Origin: Amphiprion ocellaris
Lineage: Eukaryota > Chordata > Actinopteri > Pomacentridae
Assembly: GCF_022539595.1 (NCBI RefSeq)
Contig: NC_072772.1
Location: forward strand, 26,891,648-26,955,647
Direction: 5' to 3'
Length of the DNA stretch: 64,000 nucleotides
The position numbers and the translations under genes are program-made. Positions 41,001-52,237 of the stretch are shown here, piece after piece. Within the stretch, counting starts at the first letter, position 1, and each line of letters starts with the position of its first letter. The notes under the pieces were generated by a model. That model was not told the origin of the DNA, did not search any database, and saw only the letters and a list, made by a program, of their open reading frames with translations.

Positions 41001-42421
41001 TGTGAAAGCAAATCTGTCCATTTCAAAACTAACTGTGATAGCCACGGATGGAGCACCAGCCATGATCAGATCTGTGAATGGGCTTGTGGGGCTGTGCAAA
41101 GCTGACCAAACTTTTCCAAAGTTTTGGAATTTCCACTGCGTCATCCACATGAAGCAACTTGTATCTAAATCATTGAAAATTTTGTGACCCGGTTTCGTGA
41201 TCTTCAACTGAAAACAGATTACGTTCCTGGTCAACCCATTTAACGCGGAGACGGGCTGTTTGAAAACCCCGCTGGTCACAGGTGAAGCTGCAGCTGAGTT
41301 GGAGATGAGCGATCTTCGGGAAGAGGACCAACTGAAACCTGCTTTGAGAGAAGGGACCATTGAATTCTGGAAAAGTCTGCCGATGGAAAGTACCCAAATG
41401 TCAAACAGGCTGCGCTTAAAATACTGTCAACGTTTGGGTCAAAATACATCTGTGAATCTGTTTTTTCTACCCTGAAACATGTGAAATCAAAGCATCGATC
41501 TGTTCTGACAGACACACGTGAAGGAATTGCTTCAAGTGGCAACAACTGATTATAAACCAGATTTGAAAAGGATTGTTGAGGGCAAGGAATGCCAGACGTC
41601 CCAATGGAGCTGTCCTCCATTCTGCCAAAAGTAGGGAACTTAAGAGGAAAATTTCCCATGAATCTGAGAGTCAATGTGAGGACAATGGAGACTCAGTTAT
41701 TCCAGCCTGCACTGTTGACTGCAAGCATGGTCACTGGGGAAGTGTCATTTGATCATTAGAACCAGTCTGAACAGAGGCATGAACAAGGGCAGACACGCAC
41801 AGGCTTTGGTTTTTGATTGTGGTCACATCAGTAAGCATGTTTTTCAGATGTTGCGAGCATTTCCAGATCTCAGTCTGTAGGTGACAGACATTATCAGTCA
41901 TTGGACTAAGAACTTGCTTCATCTCTTCCAGCATCTCTGTGTGGTGGTGCTTCAAATGCCAGTTTAAGGTAGCTGTGAATTGTTCACGCATGTAGTTAAG
42001 CTGTTTTTCCACTGATATTTTTAATTGTTGCATTTGTTTCTTGTAACATATTGTGAGTTCTTTTGATAATTCATGTCATGTGAGCTTGAGCTCCTCCTTG
42101 TGGCTGTTTTGTTCAACTGTAAGTGATTGGATTTGTTCCAGAATTTTTAAGGACAGAGGTTCCTGTGCTGCTTGTAACCCTGTTGGAGTCCTGACAGTTG
42201 TGAAACCTGTACCACCTTGTAGCAAAACAAGTAGAGGAAGCTTCAGGTCTGAGTCCCGACACAAATCCAGGTCCAACAGTTAATATGTAGTTGTAGGTGA
42301 ACCAGAGATTCGTTTGAGTTCCTGTAACCTTCAAAGGATCAGAAACCCGGACCTTGATACAGAAAGCTCTGGGTGAGACAATGAAGGATTTCCCCAAGAT
42401 CTCCTTCAAATGGGAAGCCAT
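38081..42421 (-). pseudogene. Deleted gypsy retrotransposon, gag joined to RNase H, then integrase
   Basis: Read right to left: a gag start at 42421 (MASHLKEILGKSFIVS) continues in broken frames to 41731 (QQLKISVEKQLNYMREQ). A hAT transposase interrupts it (41640-40105). Gag resumes at about 40090-39700 (DFQSKFLSAFLSEDYEDE, then PHMESQLWNRVNTVEELVK). The frame then runs directly into RNase H (HPPVLGHPNVSLPF, LVHTDASEVGL) at about 39690, so protease and RT are deleted. Integrase follows at 38780-38370 (VFVDYYSKW, YILSDPGSWF), with the third catalytic position changed from Glu to Gly (NLTGRVN). Many stops are present. The RNase H to integrase order is conventional gypsy, unlike the Gmr1-type pair at 25-33 kb. 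Confidence 0.82.
40105..41640 (+). pseudogene. hAT transposase remnant (GTF2IRD2/ZBED-like type) inside gypsy gag
   Basis: The left end, caggcctggccaacccgcgg, resembles a hAT terminus. Next come MAGKKCTAKQKYEDKHKTFL and FFVECHGKPFHLICQASL (a degraded BED-type finger, 40297-40503). Then KPYNEGEFIKTCLSDVE (40596 on), SVTLDECCDIQDKPQLAIFV (catalytic-core start), VIATDGAPAMI, and near 41400-41560 KILSTFGSKYICESVF-type dimerisation sequence. Several frame changes are needed. No right-hand terminus was found, so the element is truncated. The related cellular proteins are domesticated hAT transposases. Confidence 0.75.
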
Positions 42422-42429
42422 TGTTTGAC

Positions 42430-43985
42430 CACAGTCAATTCAAGTTATTTGTTTTAATTACTTGTAGATTAAATAAAGAACTAATTTTACCAAACACAGT
42501 TTGTCTTTGTTTTTTTTAAATTCAAGCCTGTAGTTTATTTAATCAGGATCTTTATATGTTGGGACCCATTTCTTTATGTAGCGGTTCAACTAAAATAGCT
42601 TTTAAGTTCCCTGTCAAACCTCACGAAGGTTAAATGTTTCCATATGATCCTGCTTATATTTGACACAGTACAAAAAAAAACTTGTCACACCAAGACAATA
42701 AATTATAACACAAGGTAAATTCCAATCAAAACAAAATAGAAAAAGAACAAAACTTTCAAAAATCATCACTTTCATTTATTATAACAAATGAGGTTAAAGA
42801 ACAAGGAAATCCACCGTTTTATTAAGTAACTTTTCAATGCGGTCAAATAACCAACACAGATAATCCACTTCGGGTTTTCCAGTAATCCAACGAAAAAGTC
42901 AAAACAAGGAAGTTGTATTAACACTGTTCATTCAGAGAGCGAAAAAGTAAGTCAGATTAAGAATTCTGCCATTCAGTTAAGGAATGGAAGAATAAATGAA
43001 AAGAAGAGAAGCAGAAACCAACAGAGATTTCGCTGGCCTTTGCCGACTCACGTTTTCTCTGGGACATGTGCTGTGCCACAGTTTCTATTTGTCCATGAAA
43101 TTCTGAACTCTGACGGGCAACAAGTGACTGAGGACCACGGTTAACTTCACTATTATGCCTGGGCAGGCCAACACACAGAGGATCCGGTCGATCACTGGCA
43201 TAGCACCGCCATACTGCTCTGGAGGAGGCCAGAAGTAGCGGGGCCGACTCAACAAGAGCACAGAAAACTGAACCATGTTACTGGCTGGAGTGCTGACTGG
43301 TCATGGAGGTCAGATGAATGAACAGAACCCTACATTATTCTTTTAACATTCAATACAATATATTTTGGCGATTGCCACAGGATACATGCAAATAAACTTG
43401 TAATATAACTAAAAATGTAAGCATATACATTCAGTAGTAAGAAAAGCAAGACTTAGAAATTATGATGTCTTTTTATGGCTGTGACAGAGAGAAAGAAAGT
43501 GTCTGTATTTTGTGCACCTTCCACCAACACTTCAGATGAAAGGTGTTCTTTTTCGGTGCTGGTTCTGCTCCTCAGTTCACTACATAAAGTATAAATTAAC
43601 CTATAATAAAGAGTTAATAAAACTTTTGATGAAAGAAACTTTGCTGATGATGCTAATAAATTCAGACATTTCATTGTTCAAAAAATGAATTTGACTTTCT
43701 CAATTTAGATTTTCATTAATTGATTAATTAATTCAATATTTTTGATGCAAATGTTTTGGGTTTTTTTTTTACATTTAGAGAACCATGCATAAATATTTTC
43801 AATAAAAATGGATAATAAAGAAGCGGGTAGACTACAATAGCTGTGCTGTTCAGTTCAGTCAGAAATACAGAGATTATTATGTGGGAAATAAAATTGCATT
43901 ATTGACAAAAAATAAAACAACAAAAAGGATAATACTACAGTCATGTCAATTATATACATGAAAGCTCTGAAATAACAACAATATA
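42430..43985. other. Non-coding; possible receptor gene upstream or intron region
   Basis: No exon 1 of the melatonin receptor was found. A minus-strand frame at 43276-43085 has no recognisable domain. The left edge may be the leader of the gypsy fragment (gag starts at 42421, with an AATAAA-containing tract just to its right). Confidence 0.35.
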
Positions 43986-45030
43986 CAGTCATGGAAAAAA
44001 TTATTAGACCACCTTTGTTTTCTTCAATTTCTTGTTCATTTCAATGCCTGGAACCACTAAAGGTATATTACCTGAATAATACAAACAAAATGCAGCTGAT
44101 TACATAATACTTCATGTCCTATTTGACATGCTTAAGCTTAATTGTATTCTCATGGTATATACAGTAAGAGGCCATTTCATGTTATAAGCAGCACTGCACA
44201 TGCAAAGGTCTAGAGTGGTTTCGTGCTTAGAAGTTCCTGCAGAGATTGTCGGCTCTCACATAATGCCTAAAAATAATTATTTGAAGCCACAAAGGAAGCC
44301 ATCTTGGCATTGCTGGAAATTGGCATGAGTGAGAGACAGGAAGCAAAAAGACAGCTGTTCATTACACCAAGAAAAAAACAAGCCAAACATGGTGCTACTA
44401 AATTGCTAGCTGGTCGCGGCAGGAAACATCTTTCTACCCCACGAGATGACCGTGCCCTCAACCGTTCCTGTGTCAGGAATTGTCGTCAGACCTCCAGAGA
44501 TTTTAAAAATGAGTGGGCACTGTCGAGAAATGTGACTTGTTTGGCAAGGATAGTTCAAAACCAACTTCTTGAAGCTGGTCTGAAGTCACACAGGGCATGG
44601 AAGAAGCCCTTCATCAATGAAAGGCAGAGGAAAGTCCGGTTACTCTTTGCTGGGGATCACAAGGATTGGACTGTTGATGATTGGGCTAAGGTTCTCTTCA
44701 GTGATGAATCTAATTTTCATTTGATGCCCACTCCAGCCAACTTACTGGTTAGGAGGAAGCCTGGAGAAGCCTACAAACCAGACTGTCTTGCCCCTACAGT
44801 AAAACTTGGGGGTGGATCAGTGACATCTGGGGTTGTTTCAGTATGGGTGGAACAGGTCAAATGTAATTGTGTGAAGGACGAATCAACCAGGTCATGCACA
44901 GGGCTACTCTTGAAAACAGTCTTCTTCTTCAATTTTTGTCCAAACAAATGTACTTTTAGGTGTACCAGATAATAAAATGAACAAGAAATTGAAGAAAACA
45001 AGGGTGATCTTATAATGTTTTCCATGACTG
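43986..45030 (+). mobile_element. Tc1-type transposon of a second family, internally deleted
   Basis: Between TA dinucleotides (43984-43985 and 45031-45032) the ends are inverted: cagtcatgg on the left, ccatgactg on the right, with an inner ttcaatttcttgttcatt mirrored near 44980. The frame 44304-44972 reads KHLSTPRDDRALNRSC, KPFINERQRKVRLLFA and VLFSDESNFHL, which holds the first catalytic D. After GGGSV it loses homology, so the second D and the E are gone. Non-autonomous. It lies about 450 bp before receptor exon 2, probably in intron 1. Confidence 0.85.
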
Positions 45031-45476
45031 TAAGTGCAAATGTACATCTCGAAAAGTTTCAAAGTAAAGGTTCACCACATCGAAATTCAAGTTTTGACAT
45101 TTCCCACCATATGCACGTCAGTTCTTGGGTCACTATTTTTCAAGGTATTAAACCTAGAAAATAAGCTAATACACTAGGAAAACAGTGACACATTTGAGAC
45201 TGAAATTTTGTCGGGAAACCACTTTAAAACTGCTGCAGCTGTGAAGAACAAAACTCTAATACAAAATATTGTTTGCAGAGATCTTTAAAAAATAGCCAAC
45301 ATGATCACAACACAATGCAAGCCATCAAAATGTTTTTTTCACTATGACAAACCCTTATTAGATTTCAAGCTTTCAACCACAAAATGACTTTGAAACTATT
45401 CAATTTCAAAGTCATGAGAATTACAGTTTTAACCTCAGCCTCACGACTCTGTTTCCTCTCCTTCTGTCCTTTACAG

Positions 45477-45595
45477 GAAATGTGTTTGTGGTGAGCCTGG
45501 CATTTGCTGACTTGGTGGTTGCGTTGTACCCCTACCCGCTAGTGTTGTATGCTATCTTCCATGATGGCTGGTCCCTGGGTGAGACCAACTGCAAG
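45477..45595 (+). CDS. mtnr1c: Melatonin receptor 1C-like, exon with TM2
   Basis: 119 bp between tttacag and GGTGAG-type splice signals. It enters in phase 1: the first two bases complete a Gly codon, as at the known intron in the first intracellular loop of melatonin receptors. It reads GNVFVVSLAFADLVVALYPY and ends GWSLGETNCK, covering TM2, the first extracellular loop and the conserved Cys that forms the disulfide bond at the top of TM3. The donor lies between codons (phase 0). Exon 1 (N terminus and TM1) is not visible in the window; it could lie further left or be lost. Confidence 0.9.
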
Positions 45596-45952
45596 GTGAG
45601 CCATGACTGCATATCAGAATGAAGACTTGGTTTTGCGGCATTGGTAATTTTAAGGATGAGTTAACCATACATCCCCTCAGCAAGAATGATGAAAAGTTGG
45701 CCTACCAGGGGGCTCCTTGAATACTATTTTTTGGGGGGTCAGTGAAGAGTGGTCCTTCTTCATGACCAGTCAGCATGTAATGTACAAAACAAAGAGAGAA
45801 AATAACAGCTTAATAAAAATATAAGGAAATATATTAGATGAATATGGATCTAAGGAGACAATGAGCAACTTCCAGATGCTGCGACATGAGTGCAATTATT
45901 GACAGTAACTGTTACCTCTCTTTCTCTGTCTCTATTTCTTTATCTACCTCAG

Positions 45953-46702
45953 GTGAGTGGCTTCCTGATGGGTTTGAGCGTCATCGGCTCCATCTTCAAC
46001 ATAACAGGCATTGCCATCAACCGTTATTGTTACATCTGCCACAGCTTCAGTTATGACAAGCTCTACAGCTACCGCAACACGCTGCTACTGGTGGCACTCA
46101 TTTGGCTGCTTACAGTCATAGCCATTATACCCAATTTCTTTGTTGGTTCGCTGCAGTATGACCCACGCATCTACTCATGCACATTTGCACAGACAGTCAG
46201 CTCATCCTACACCATCACAGTGGTGGTCATTCATTTCTTTATACCGATCACTGTGGTCACCTTCTGCTACCTTCGTATCTGGATCCTGGTCATTCAGGTG
46301 AGGCGGAAGGTGAAGTCAGAGGTCCGCCCTCGCATCACGCCTAGTGACCTGAGGAATTTTATCACCATGTTTGTGGTGTTTGTGCTGTTTGCAATTTGTT
46401 GGGCACCACTCAACTTCATTGGTCTTGCTGTTGCGATTAACCCTGAAGCAGTGGCACCACACATCCCAGAGTGGCTCTTTGTAGTCAGCTACTTCATGGC
46501 TTACTTCAACAGTTGCCTTAATGCAATTATCTATGGCCTGCTGAACCAGAACTTTCGAAGAGAGTACAAACGGATCATTATGTCTGTATGGATGCCACAC
46601 CTCTTGTTCCAGGAGACATCACGGGGAGGTACTGAGGGGGTGAAGAGTAAACCCTCCCCGGGACTAAATAACAATGAGCAAGTGAAAGGAGAAACTCTGT
46701 GA
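45953..46702 (+). CDS. mtnr1c: Melatonin receptor 1C-like, last exon (TM3-TM7 and tail)
   Basis: 249 codons and a TGA, after a ctacctcag acceptor. The frame is open further left (to 45890), but that part is intron. Motifs: AINRYCYICHSFSYDKLYSY (NRY at the end of TM3), LQYDPRIYSCTFAQT (second loop Cys), FAICWAPLNFIGLAVAI (TM6), and SCLNAIIYGLLNQNF (the NAxxY variant typical of melatonin receptors). The C-terminal tail, TSRGGTEGVKSKPSP, and YTITVVVIHFF favour the 1C subtype over 1A or 1B. It is a Gi-coupled plasma-membrane receptor for melatonin. The exon is intact. The intron before it (45596-45952, 357 bp) is additional to the single intron usual in mammalian MTNR1A/1B. The subtype call is from memory of sequences. 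Confidence 0.9.
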   Translation: MSGFLMGLSVIGSIFNITGIAINRYCYICHSFSYDKLYSYRNTLLLVALIWLLTVIAIIPNFFVGSLQYDPRIYSCTFAQTVSSSYTITVVVIHFFIPITVVTFCYLRIWILVIQVRRKVKSEVRPRITPSDLRNFITMFVVFVLFAICWAPLNFIGLAVAINPEAVAPHIPEWLFVVSYFMAYFNSCLNAIIYGLLNQNFRREYKRIIMSVWMPHLLFQETSRGGTEGVKSKPSPGLNNNEQVKGETL

Positions 46703-47032
46703 GACTGTTTTCTTCTTCTTTCATTTCCTTATCACCTCTCGTCTGTGTTCACATGTATGGTGCAAACAAACATCTGTGCCAAAGCAATGAACTAATAGTG
46801 TGGAAAAGTAAGACTGAAATAATAATGGTGAATGAAATGGCATATGGACTACCGTAGCTGTGTTATCCAGACTTTTAAAGTTAAGGGCTCATCAGTTTTG
46901 GTTTATAATGACTTATTTAAATAAGACATGGGCTATTTTTTCAATAGTCCATGGCTAAAACAGATTTTTAGCTAGATCTTCTGTTGCTCAGTAAGTAACC
47001 ATAGTTGATGAATGTGAGAACAAGTTTCAATG

Positions 47033-47038
47033 AATAAA
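47033..47038 (+). promoter_or_regulatory. Probable poly(A) signal of the receptor gene
   Basis: AATAAA lies about 330 bases after the stop codon on the same strand, just before a microsatellite. Confidence 0.5.
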
Positions 47039-47068
47039 GTAAGATAAAAATGGAGAATGCCAAAGGAA

Positions 47069-47226
<158 letters not shown>

Positions 47227-47447
47227 TGTTTCCTCTACATTCAATTAGCAGCGATGGGCCACCATTCCTAAATCCTAGCCGCAGCTCCTTCAAATTTCTT
47301 TTTTTTTTTTTGTTATTGTCACAAATACACCACCACCACATGTCTCCACCTTCACAGCAGAGTTCTGCACTCTGTCGGGTACTCACGAGTACTAAGGTAA
47401 ACTGCAGATAGCTATCTGTCTCAGTATCTACTCTTTGATACATCGGG

Positions 47448-47663
47448 CTATATGATGTTGATGTCGCAAGAGCGAGGAAAGCGAATGCACCTCAACACCT
47501 CCACCATGTAGTGTTGTCTGTTGTACACATCGTACTTCAGCCAGCACAGAGCAGCATCATAAATCTGGGCCTCAGAACGGACAGTGAGTTTGTCCTGGTG
47601 CAGCATGCGTGTGAGCCGTGTAACGTCCAGTTGCAGGAATTCATCAAGCACCCAGGCACCAGG
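47448..47663 (-). pseudogene. KLHL7-like BACK-domain fragment
   Basis: It reads DEFLQLDVTRLTRMLHQDKL, then TVRSEAQIYDAALCWLKYDV, then NRQHYMVEVLRCIRFP. This is part of the BACK domain between BTB and Kelch repeats in KLHL7-type cullin-3 adaptors. Homology stops after RFP and the frame ends at a TAG at 47448. No BTB or Kelch sequence is nearby. It is either a relic of a gene at this place or a piece picked up by the surrounding element. Confidence 0.65.
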
Positions 47664-47890
47664 TTAGAGAGTCAGAGGAGTGTCGTCTTGGAAAATAGGG
47701 CAGCGACTTACCGGAGAAAAGTTATTAGCTTAAAATAACTCATAATAGATTTTACAAGTTAAATAGACATTCGCAAAATATTGATGTCCAGCTAATGTTA
47801 CATAACATATCGGTAGCTTCAGTTAATTGGGGGCGGTGCAAACTCAGTGTCGCTAACGTGAGTAAACGTATCGATAGCATGAAACTAATA

Positions 47891-49124
47891 CACTATGTTG
47901 CCAAAAGTATTCGCTCACCCATCCAAATAATCAGAATCAGGTGTTCCAATCACTTCCATGGCCACAGGTGTATAAAATCAAGCACCTAGGCATGCAGACT
48001 GCTTTTACAAACATTTGTGAAAGAATGGGTCGCTCTCAGGAGCTCAGTGAATTCCAGCGTGGAACTGTGATAGGATGCCACCTGTGCAACAAATCCAGTC
48101 GTGACATTTCCTCGCTCCTAAATATTCCACAGTCAACTGTCAGCTGTATTATAAGAAAGTGGAAGTGTGTGGGAACGACAGCAACTCAGCCACAAAGTGG
48201 TAGGCCACGTAAACTGACGGAGCGGGGTCAGCGGATGCTGAGGCACATAGTGCCAAGAGGTCACCAACTTTCTGCAGAGTCAATTGCTACAGACCTTCAA
48301 ACTTCATGTGACCTTCAGATGAGCTCAAGAACAGTGCTTCAGCAGAGAGCTTCATGGAATGGGTTTCCATGGCCGAGCAGCTGCATCCAAGCCATACATC
48401 ACCAACTTCAGTGCAAAGCAGTGGTGTAAAACATGCCGCCACTGGACTCTAAAGCAGTGGAGATGCATTCTCTGGAGTGACGAATGGTGCTTCTCCATCT
48501 GGCAATCTGATGGACGAGTCTGGGTTTGGTGGTTGCCAGGAGAACCATACTTGTCAGACTGCAATGTGCCAAGTATAAAGTTTGGTGGAGGGGGGATTAT
48601 GGTGTGGGTTTGTTTTTCAGGAGCTGGGCTTGGCTCCTTAGTTCCAGTGAAAGGAACTCTGAATGCTTCAGCATACCAAGACATTTCGGACAATTCCATG
48701 CTCCAACTTTGTAGGAACAGTTTGGAGCTGGCCCCTTCCTCTTCCACATGACTGTGCACCAGTGCACAAAGCAAGGTCCATAAAGACATGGTTGACAGAG
48801 TCTGGTGTGGATGAACTTGACTGGCCTGCACAGAGTCCTGACCTCAACCCCACAGAACACCTTTGGGATGAATTAGAGCGGAGACTGAGAGCCAGGCCTT
48901 CTCGTCCAACATCAGTGTGTGATCTCACAAATGCACTTCTGGAAGAATGGTCAAAAATTCCCATAAACACACTCCTAAACCTTGTGGACAGCCTTCCCAG
49001 AAGAGTTGAAGCTGTTATAGCTGCAAAAGGTGGAACGTCATATTGAACCCTATGGATTAGGAATGGGATGTCACGTTCATATGCGAGTCGAGGCAGATGA
49101 GCGAATACTTTTGGCAATATAGTG
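47891..49124 (+). mobile_element. Tc1-type transposon, copy 2, complete ends
   Basis: 1234 bp between TA dinucleotides, with 27-bp inverted ends differing at one position. The transposase runs in pieces: 48025-48429 (SELSEFQRG-type helix-turn-helix, SGRPRKLTERGQRML), 48359-48751 (ILWSDEWCF with the first D; GGGGIMVWVCFSG), and 48735-49046 (HDCAPVHKA with the second D; SPDLNPTEHLWDEL with the E). At least two frameshifts (about 48330-48360 and 48735) inactivate it. Same family as 21051-25256. Confidence 0.92.
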
Positions 49125-49340
49125 TATGTACACTCCATAATGTAACTGCTGACTGCGTTTTCAAATGAGTTTGTTCAAATTTTTTTATTAATTTATTTTT
49201 TTACATTCAGCCTTTAAAAAGCCATTTTCAACTGGCCATTCAATAAATAGATTGTACAAGTAAAATCTGCAGTCAAGTGTAATTTTGTCTCTCCCCAGAG
49301 CGCCTGCCGCCACTGCTGAAAAAAATCCTAGTGGAAACAC

Positions 49341-49343
<3 letters not shown>

Positions 49344-49398
<55 letters not shown>
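49344..49398. repeat. CA microsatellite
   Basis: About 27 CA units directly after the hAT-like element. Confidence 0.97.
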
Positions 49399-49399
<1 letters not shown>

Positions 49400-49974
49400 T
49401 ATATTAGATTATATTGAAAGTGAATCAATACATTTTATTCCCCTAAAAGAATTTGCCCCAACAGCATAAAGCCCCCAGATGCTGAACCCTAGTCTTGACA
49501 CTTGCTTAAGTAACAAAAGTACTTTAGAGAAAAATCAGTTAAATCCAGTGATCATACTCTGTCTATGGCTACAGCTATGGATTTAGTTTATTTTCCATCA
49601 TTTACATATGATCATGCAATGTTTAGCACAAGAAATAGCATGCTTTTTATGGAGCAGGAGTACAGGTGTGAAGCTTGAGATGTTGGATGGAGCATGTTTG
49701 TGCACCATTGCCAGAACCCTTTGCAGGACAAATTTAAAACTTTTACTGAATAATTCTGTGAACAAGATACACTCTGAAGCTCAGAAGGAACTGATGTCAT
49801 TTTGCAATTTTCTCTTTCCTTTTGTGAGAAAAAATAGCAATTATGACATTCAAAAACAACTGTGAGTTTTCCCGCACAACAAAGCAACAACAGAGTTGTG
49901 TCCTTCTAATTTACTATTGTGTGGTTCTACTGTTTGAAAGCAACAAATGGATGCAAAAGAGACATGCAGTATCT
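49400..49974. other. No gene recognised
   Basis: Short open frames on both strands (about 49608-49890) have no recognisable domain, and no element ends are visible. Confidence 0.35.
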
Positions 49975-50262
49975 GCAATAGAGGAAATGTCTTCCTACCC
50001 CACAAGATGACCATGCACTGCTCCATTCCTGTGTCAGGAATCGTCCTCAGACCTCCAGGGACCTTAAAAATAAGCGGGCACTGCTGAGAAATGTTACTTG
50101 TTTGGCCAGGACAGTTCGGAATCGATTTCTTGAAGCTGGTCTGAAGTCACACAGGGCACGGAAGAAGCCCTTTAGAATATCAGTCCTTTATCAATGAAAG
50201 GCAGAAGAAAGCCTGGTTACTCTTTGCTGGGGATCACAAGGATTTGACTGTTGATTATTGGA
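49975..50262 (+). mobile_element. Internal fragment of the second Tc1 family
   Basis: It aligns with 44420-44690 (taccccacaagatgacc, cttgaagctggtctgaagtc, ctttgctggggatcacaag). It has lost both termini and contains stops and a short insertion near 50170. Confidence 0.85.
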
Positions 50263-50775
50263 CTTCTGTAAGTCCTGATCAACATCCAGCCCCCCTGTCA
50301 TCCATGGTTACTCTGTCTGAACCCTTTTCGACCAAAAACAACCAGGTGCTAGTTTAGTGCTAGTTCAGTGCTGGTGCTTAGTTGGTTCAAATCTCGTGCC
50401 TCCTAAGAACCGGTTTGCTTTTCCATTGGCAAGGAGCCAAGTTTGAGCCAAGTCATTGCGTCACCATAAAACATCAGTACGTTTCTACATGTGTAGATGT
50501 TTAGCAGTGTTCGGCCACCGTAACCATGCAAGTGCTGTTCCTGACTTTGCAAGCCTACATGGCGATCCACAAACCAAAAATAAAACTGTTAGTAGCTACC
50601 TGTCTTCATCGTCACAAGCAACAGCAAGAAGACAGGTAATTGTCAGAGATGTTTTGATTCTTAACAGTGAACATGTTAGCGTTAACTTGGCTACTTACCT
50701 TCGACTATATTTGCATCCATTATGTAGCGGTTAAACAAACGCAAAAAGTTGATGATAATATCTAGGTTTATCTAC

Positions 50776-51035
50776 AGGGGTTGGGAACCTTTTTGGCTGA
50801 GAGAGCCAAGAAAGCCACATATTTTAAAATAAATTATCTTGCGTGAGCACAGCCATGTGTTGTGCATGCGTACGTTATGTACAGATACCAAATTGCATGA
50901 CCGAAATATGTAGCGGGTCGAGTGAAATGATGCAGGTAAGTGACACAGCGTTCACTTGTTGTCATGGTTACAGTGATGCTGTGCCAGTTGGTATATCTCG
51001 CAATGGAAAATGCTTATCAACTTAGTGGATCCAGA
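50776..51035 (+). mobile_element. hAT-like terminal fragment
   Basis: It begins caggggttgggaaccttttt, a typical hAT-type end. No matching second end was found. The element lies inside Harbinger copy 2. Confidence 0.55.
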
Positions 51036-51039
51036 CTGT

Positions 51040-51215
51040 AAGCTGCATCACTGCCAAAATCTAATGAGGTGGTCCTTGTGTCATGACTGACCTTCCCTGA
51101 AAATTTCATCCAAAACCGTCTGTTTTTGTGTAATGTTGCACACAGACAGATTCACAGACAAACGTATGCTGATCGTCACATAACTCCGCCTTGTTCCTTG
51201 GCAGAGTAATAAGTC
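51040..51215 (+). repeat. Dispersed repeat tail (LINE/SINE-like)
   Basis: It contains tgaaaatttcatccaaaacc, cagacagattcacagacaaa and cataactccgcc, and ends ggcagagtaataa. This is a pattern I recognise from a widespread fish repeat whose class I cannot fix. A shred of the same end (ggcagagtaataa) occurs at about 18222-18234. Confidence 0.5.
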
Positions 51216-51257
51216 TCTGAATGTATTCTTTTTAATAGCGTTGTTATGCTGAAGCTA

Positions 51258-52237
51258 CCGTATTTTCACGACCATAAGGCGCACTTAAAAGTCTTAAATT
51301 TCCTCCAAAATGGACAGAGCGCCTTATAATGCGGTGCGCCTTACGTGTGCACCGAGTTCCAAAATCTGTAAATGTTGTTTTGTGACTTTGATGAGCGCTC
51401 CGCTTGACTGACTGAGAGCGGAGTCATCGTTAAGGCCAATCAAAAGGGCTGGATGGACGAGTAGAAAATGAAAGAGTGGCTGAGTGAGGTGTACGTAAAG
51501 AGACCAGATGGTTTTTTCCACGCGTCACCGTCCCTGTTGATCTGTGACTCCATGCGCGTCCATCTCACAGCCGCTGTGAAAAACCAAGTGCAGCAAATGA
51601 ACTCGGAGCTTGATTTCATTCCGGGAGGCTTGACGAAGGAACTCCAACCGCTGGACATCGGTGTAAACAGGGCGTTCAAAGTGAAGTTGCGAACGGCGTG
51701 GGAGCGATGGATGACAGATGGCGAACACAGTTTTACTAAGGCTGGGAGGCAGCGCCGGGCGAGTTACGCCACAATTTGTGAATGGATTGCGGATGCTTGG
51801 GCTAACGTGTCTGCTTGCACTGTTGTTCGAGCTCTCGCAAAAGCCGGCATCATTTATGAGGAGCTGCACGGCAACGAGACTGACTCTGACAATGACGAGC
51901 GGGAACCTGGCGTGTTCGATGGAGAACTAGCCCAGCTGTTCATTTCGGATACAGAAGATGAGGACTTTGATGGATTTGTGAATGAGGATTGATCAAAAAA
52001 CAATGTGAAAACATTGCTAAATACTTCAATAAAGTACAACTGAACTCAGTTTTGCTTCCGCTGCCTTTTTTAAAACACACGCTAGCATGCATGTTTTAAG
52101 CTAGCTTCCCGGTATGTTTTACCATGCATGCGCTCTATAATCCGGTGCGCCTTATGTATGTGTTAAATACAGAAATAGCACCCGGAACTGAGACTGCGCA
52201 TTTTAATACGGTGCGCAGTATGGTTGCGAAAATACGG
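51258..52237 (+). mobile_element. Pogo/Tigger-type transposon, internally deleted
   Basis: Between TA dinucleotides (51256-51257 and 52238-52239) the ends CCGTATTTTC and GAAAATACGG are inverse. Further in, ggcgcac and gtgcgc blocks recur (about 51275, 51325, 52145, 52210) as subterminal repeats. Length is 980 bp. Only the C-terminal transposase part remains. Confidence 0.88.
51468..51992 (+). pseudogene. Pogo-type transposase, C-terminal DDE part
   Basis: 174 residues are open, with no N-terminal CENP-B-like DNA-binding domain. LLICDSMRVHL carries a catalytic Asp, and PGGLTKELQPLDIGVNRAF carries the final Asp of the pogo DDE/D core. The acidic end (ETDSDNDEREPG, DTEDEDFDGF) is typical. Without the first part it cannot act as a transposase; no further damage is seen in this piece. 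Confidence 0.85.

Noticed and set aside
43085..43276. 63-residue minus-strand frame near the receptor
   Set aside because: It is on the opposite strand and has no receptor-like or other recognisable motif.
45890..45952. Upstream extension of the receptor frame
   Set aside because: It lies in the intron; the acceptor ctacctcag and homology start at 45953.
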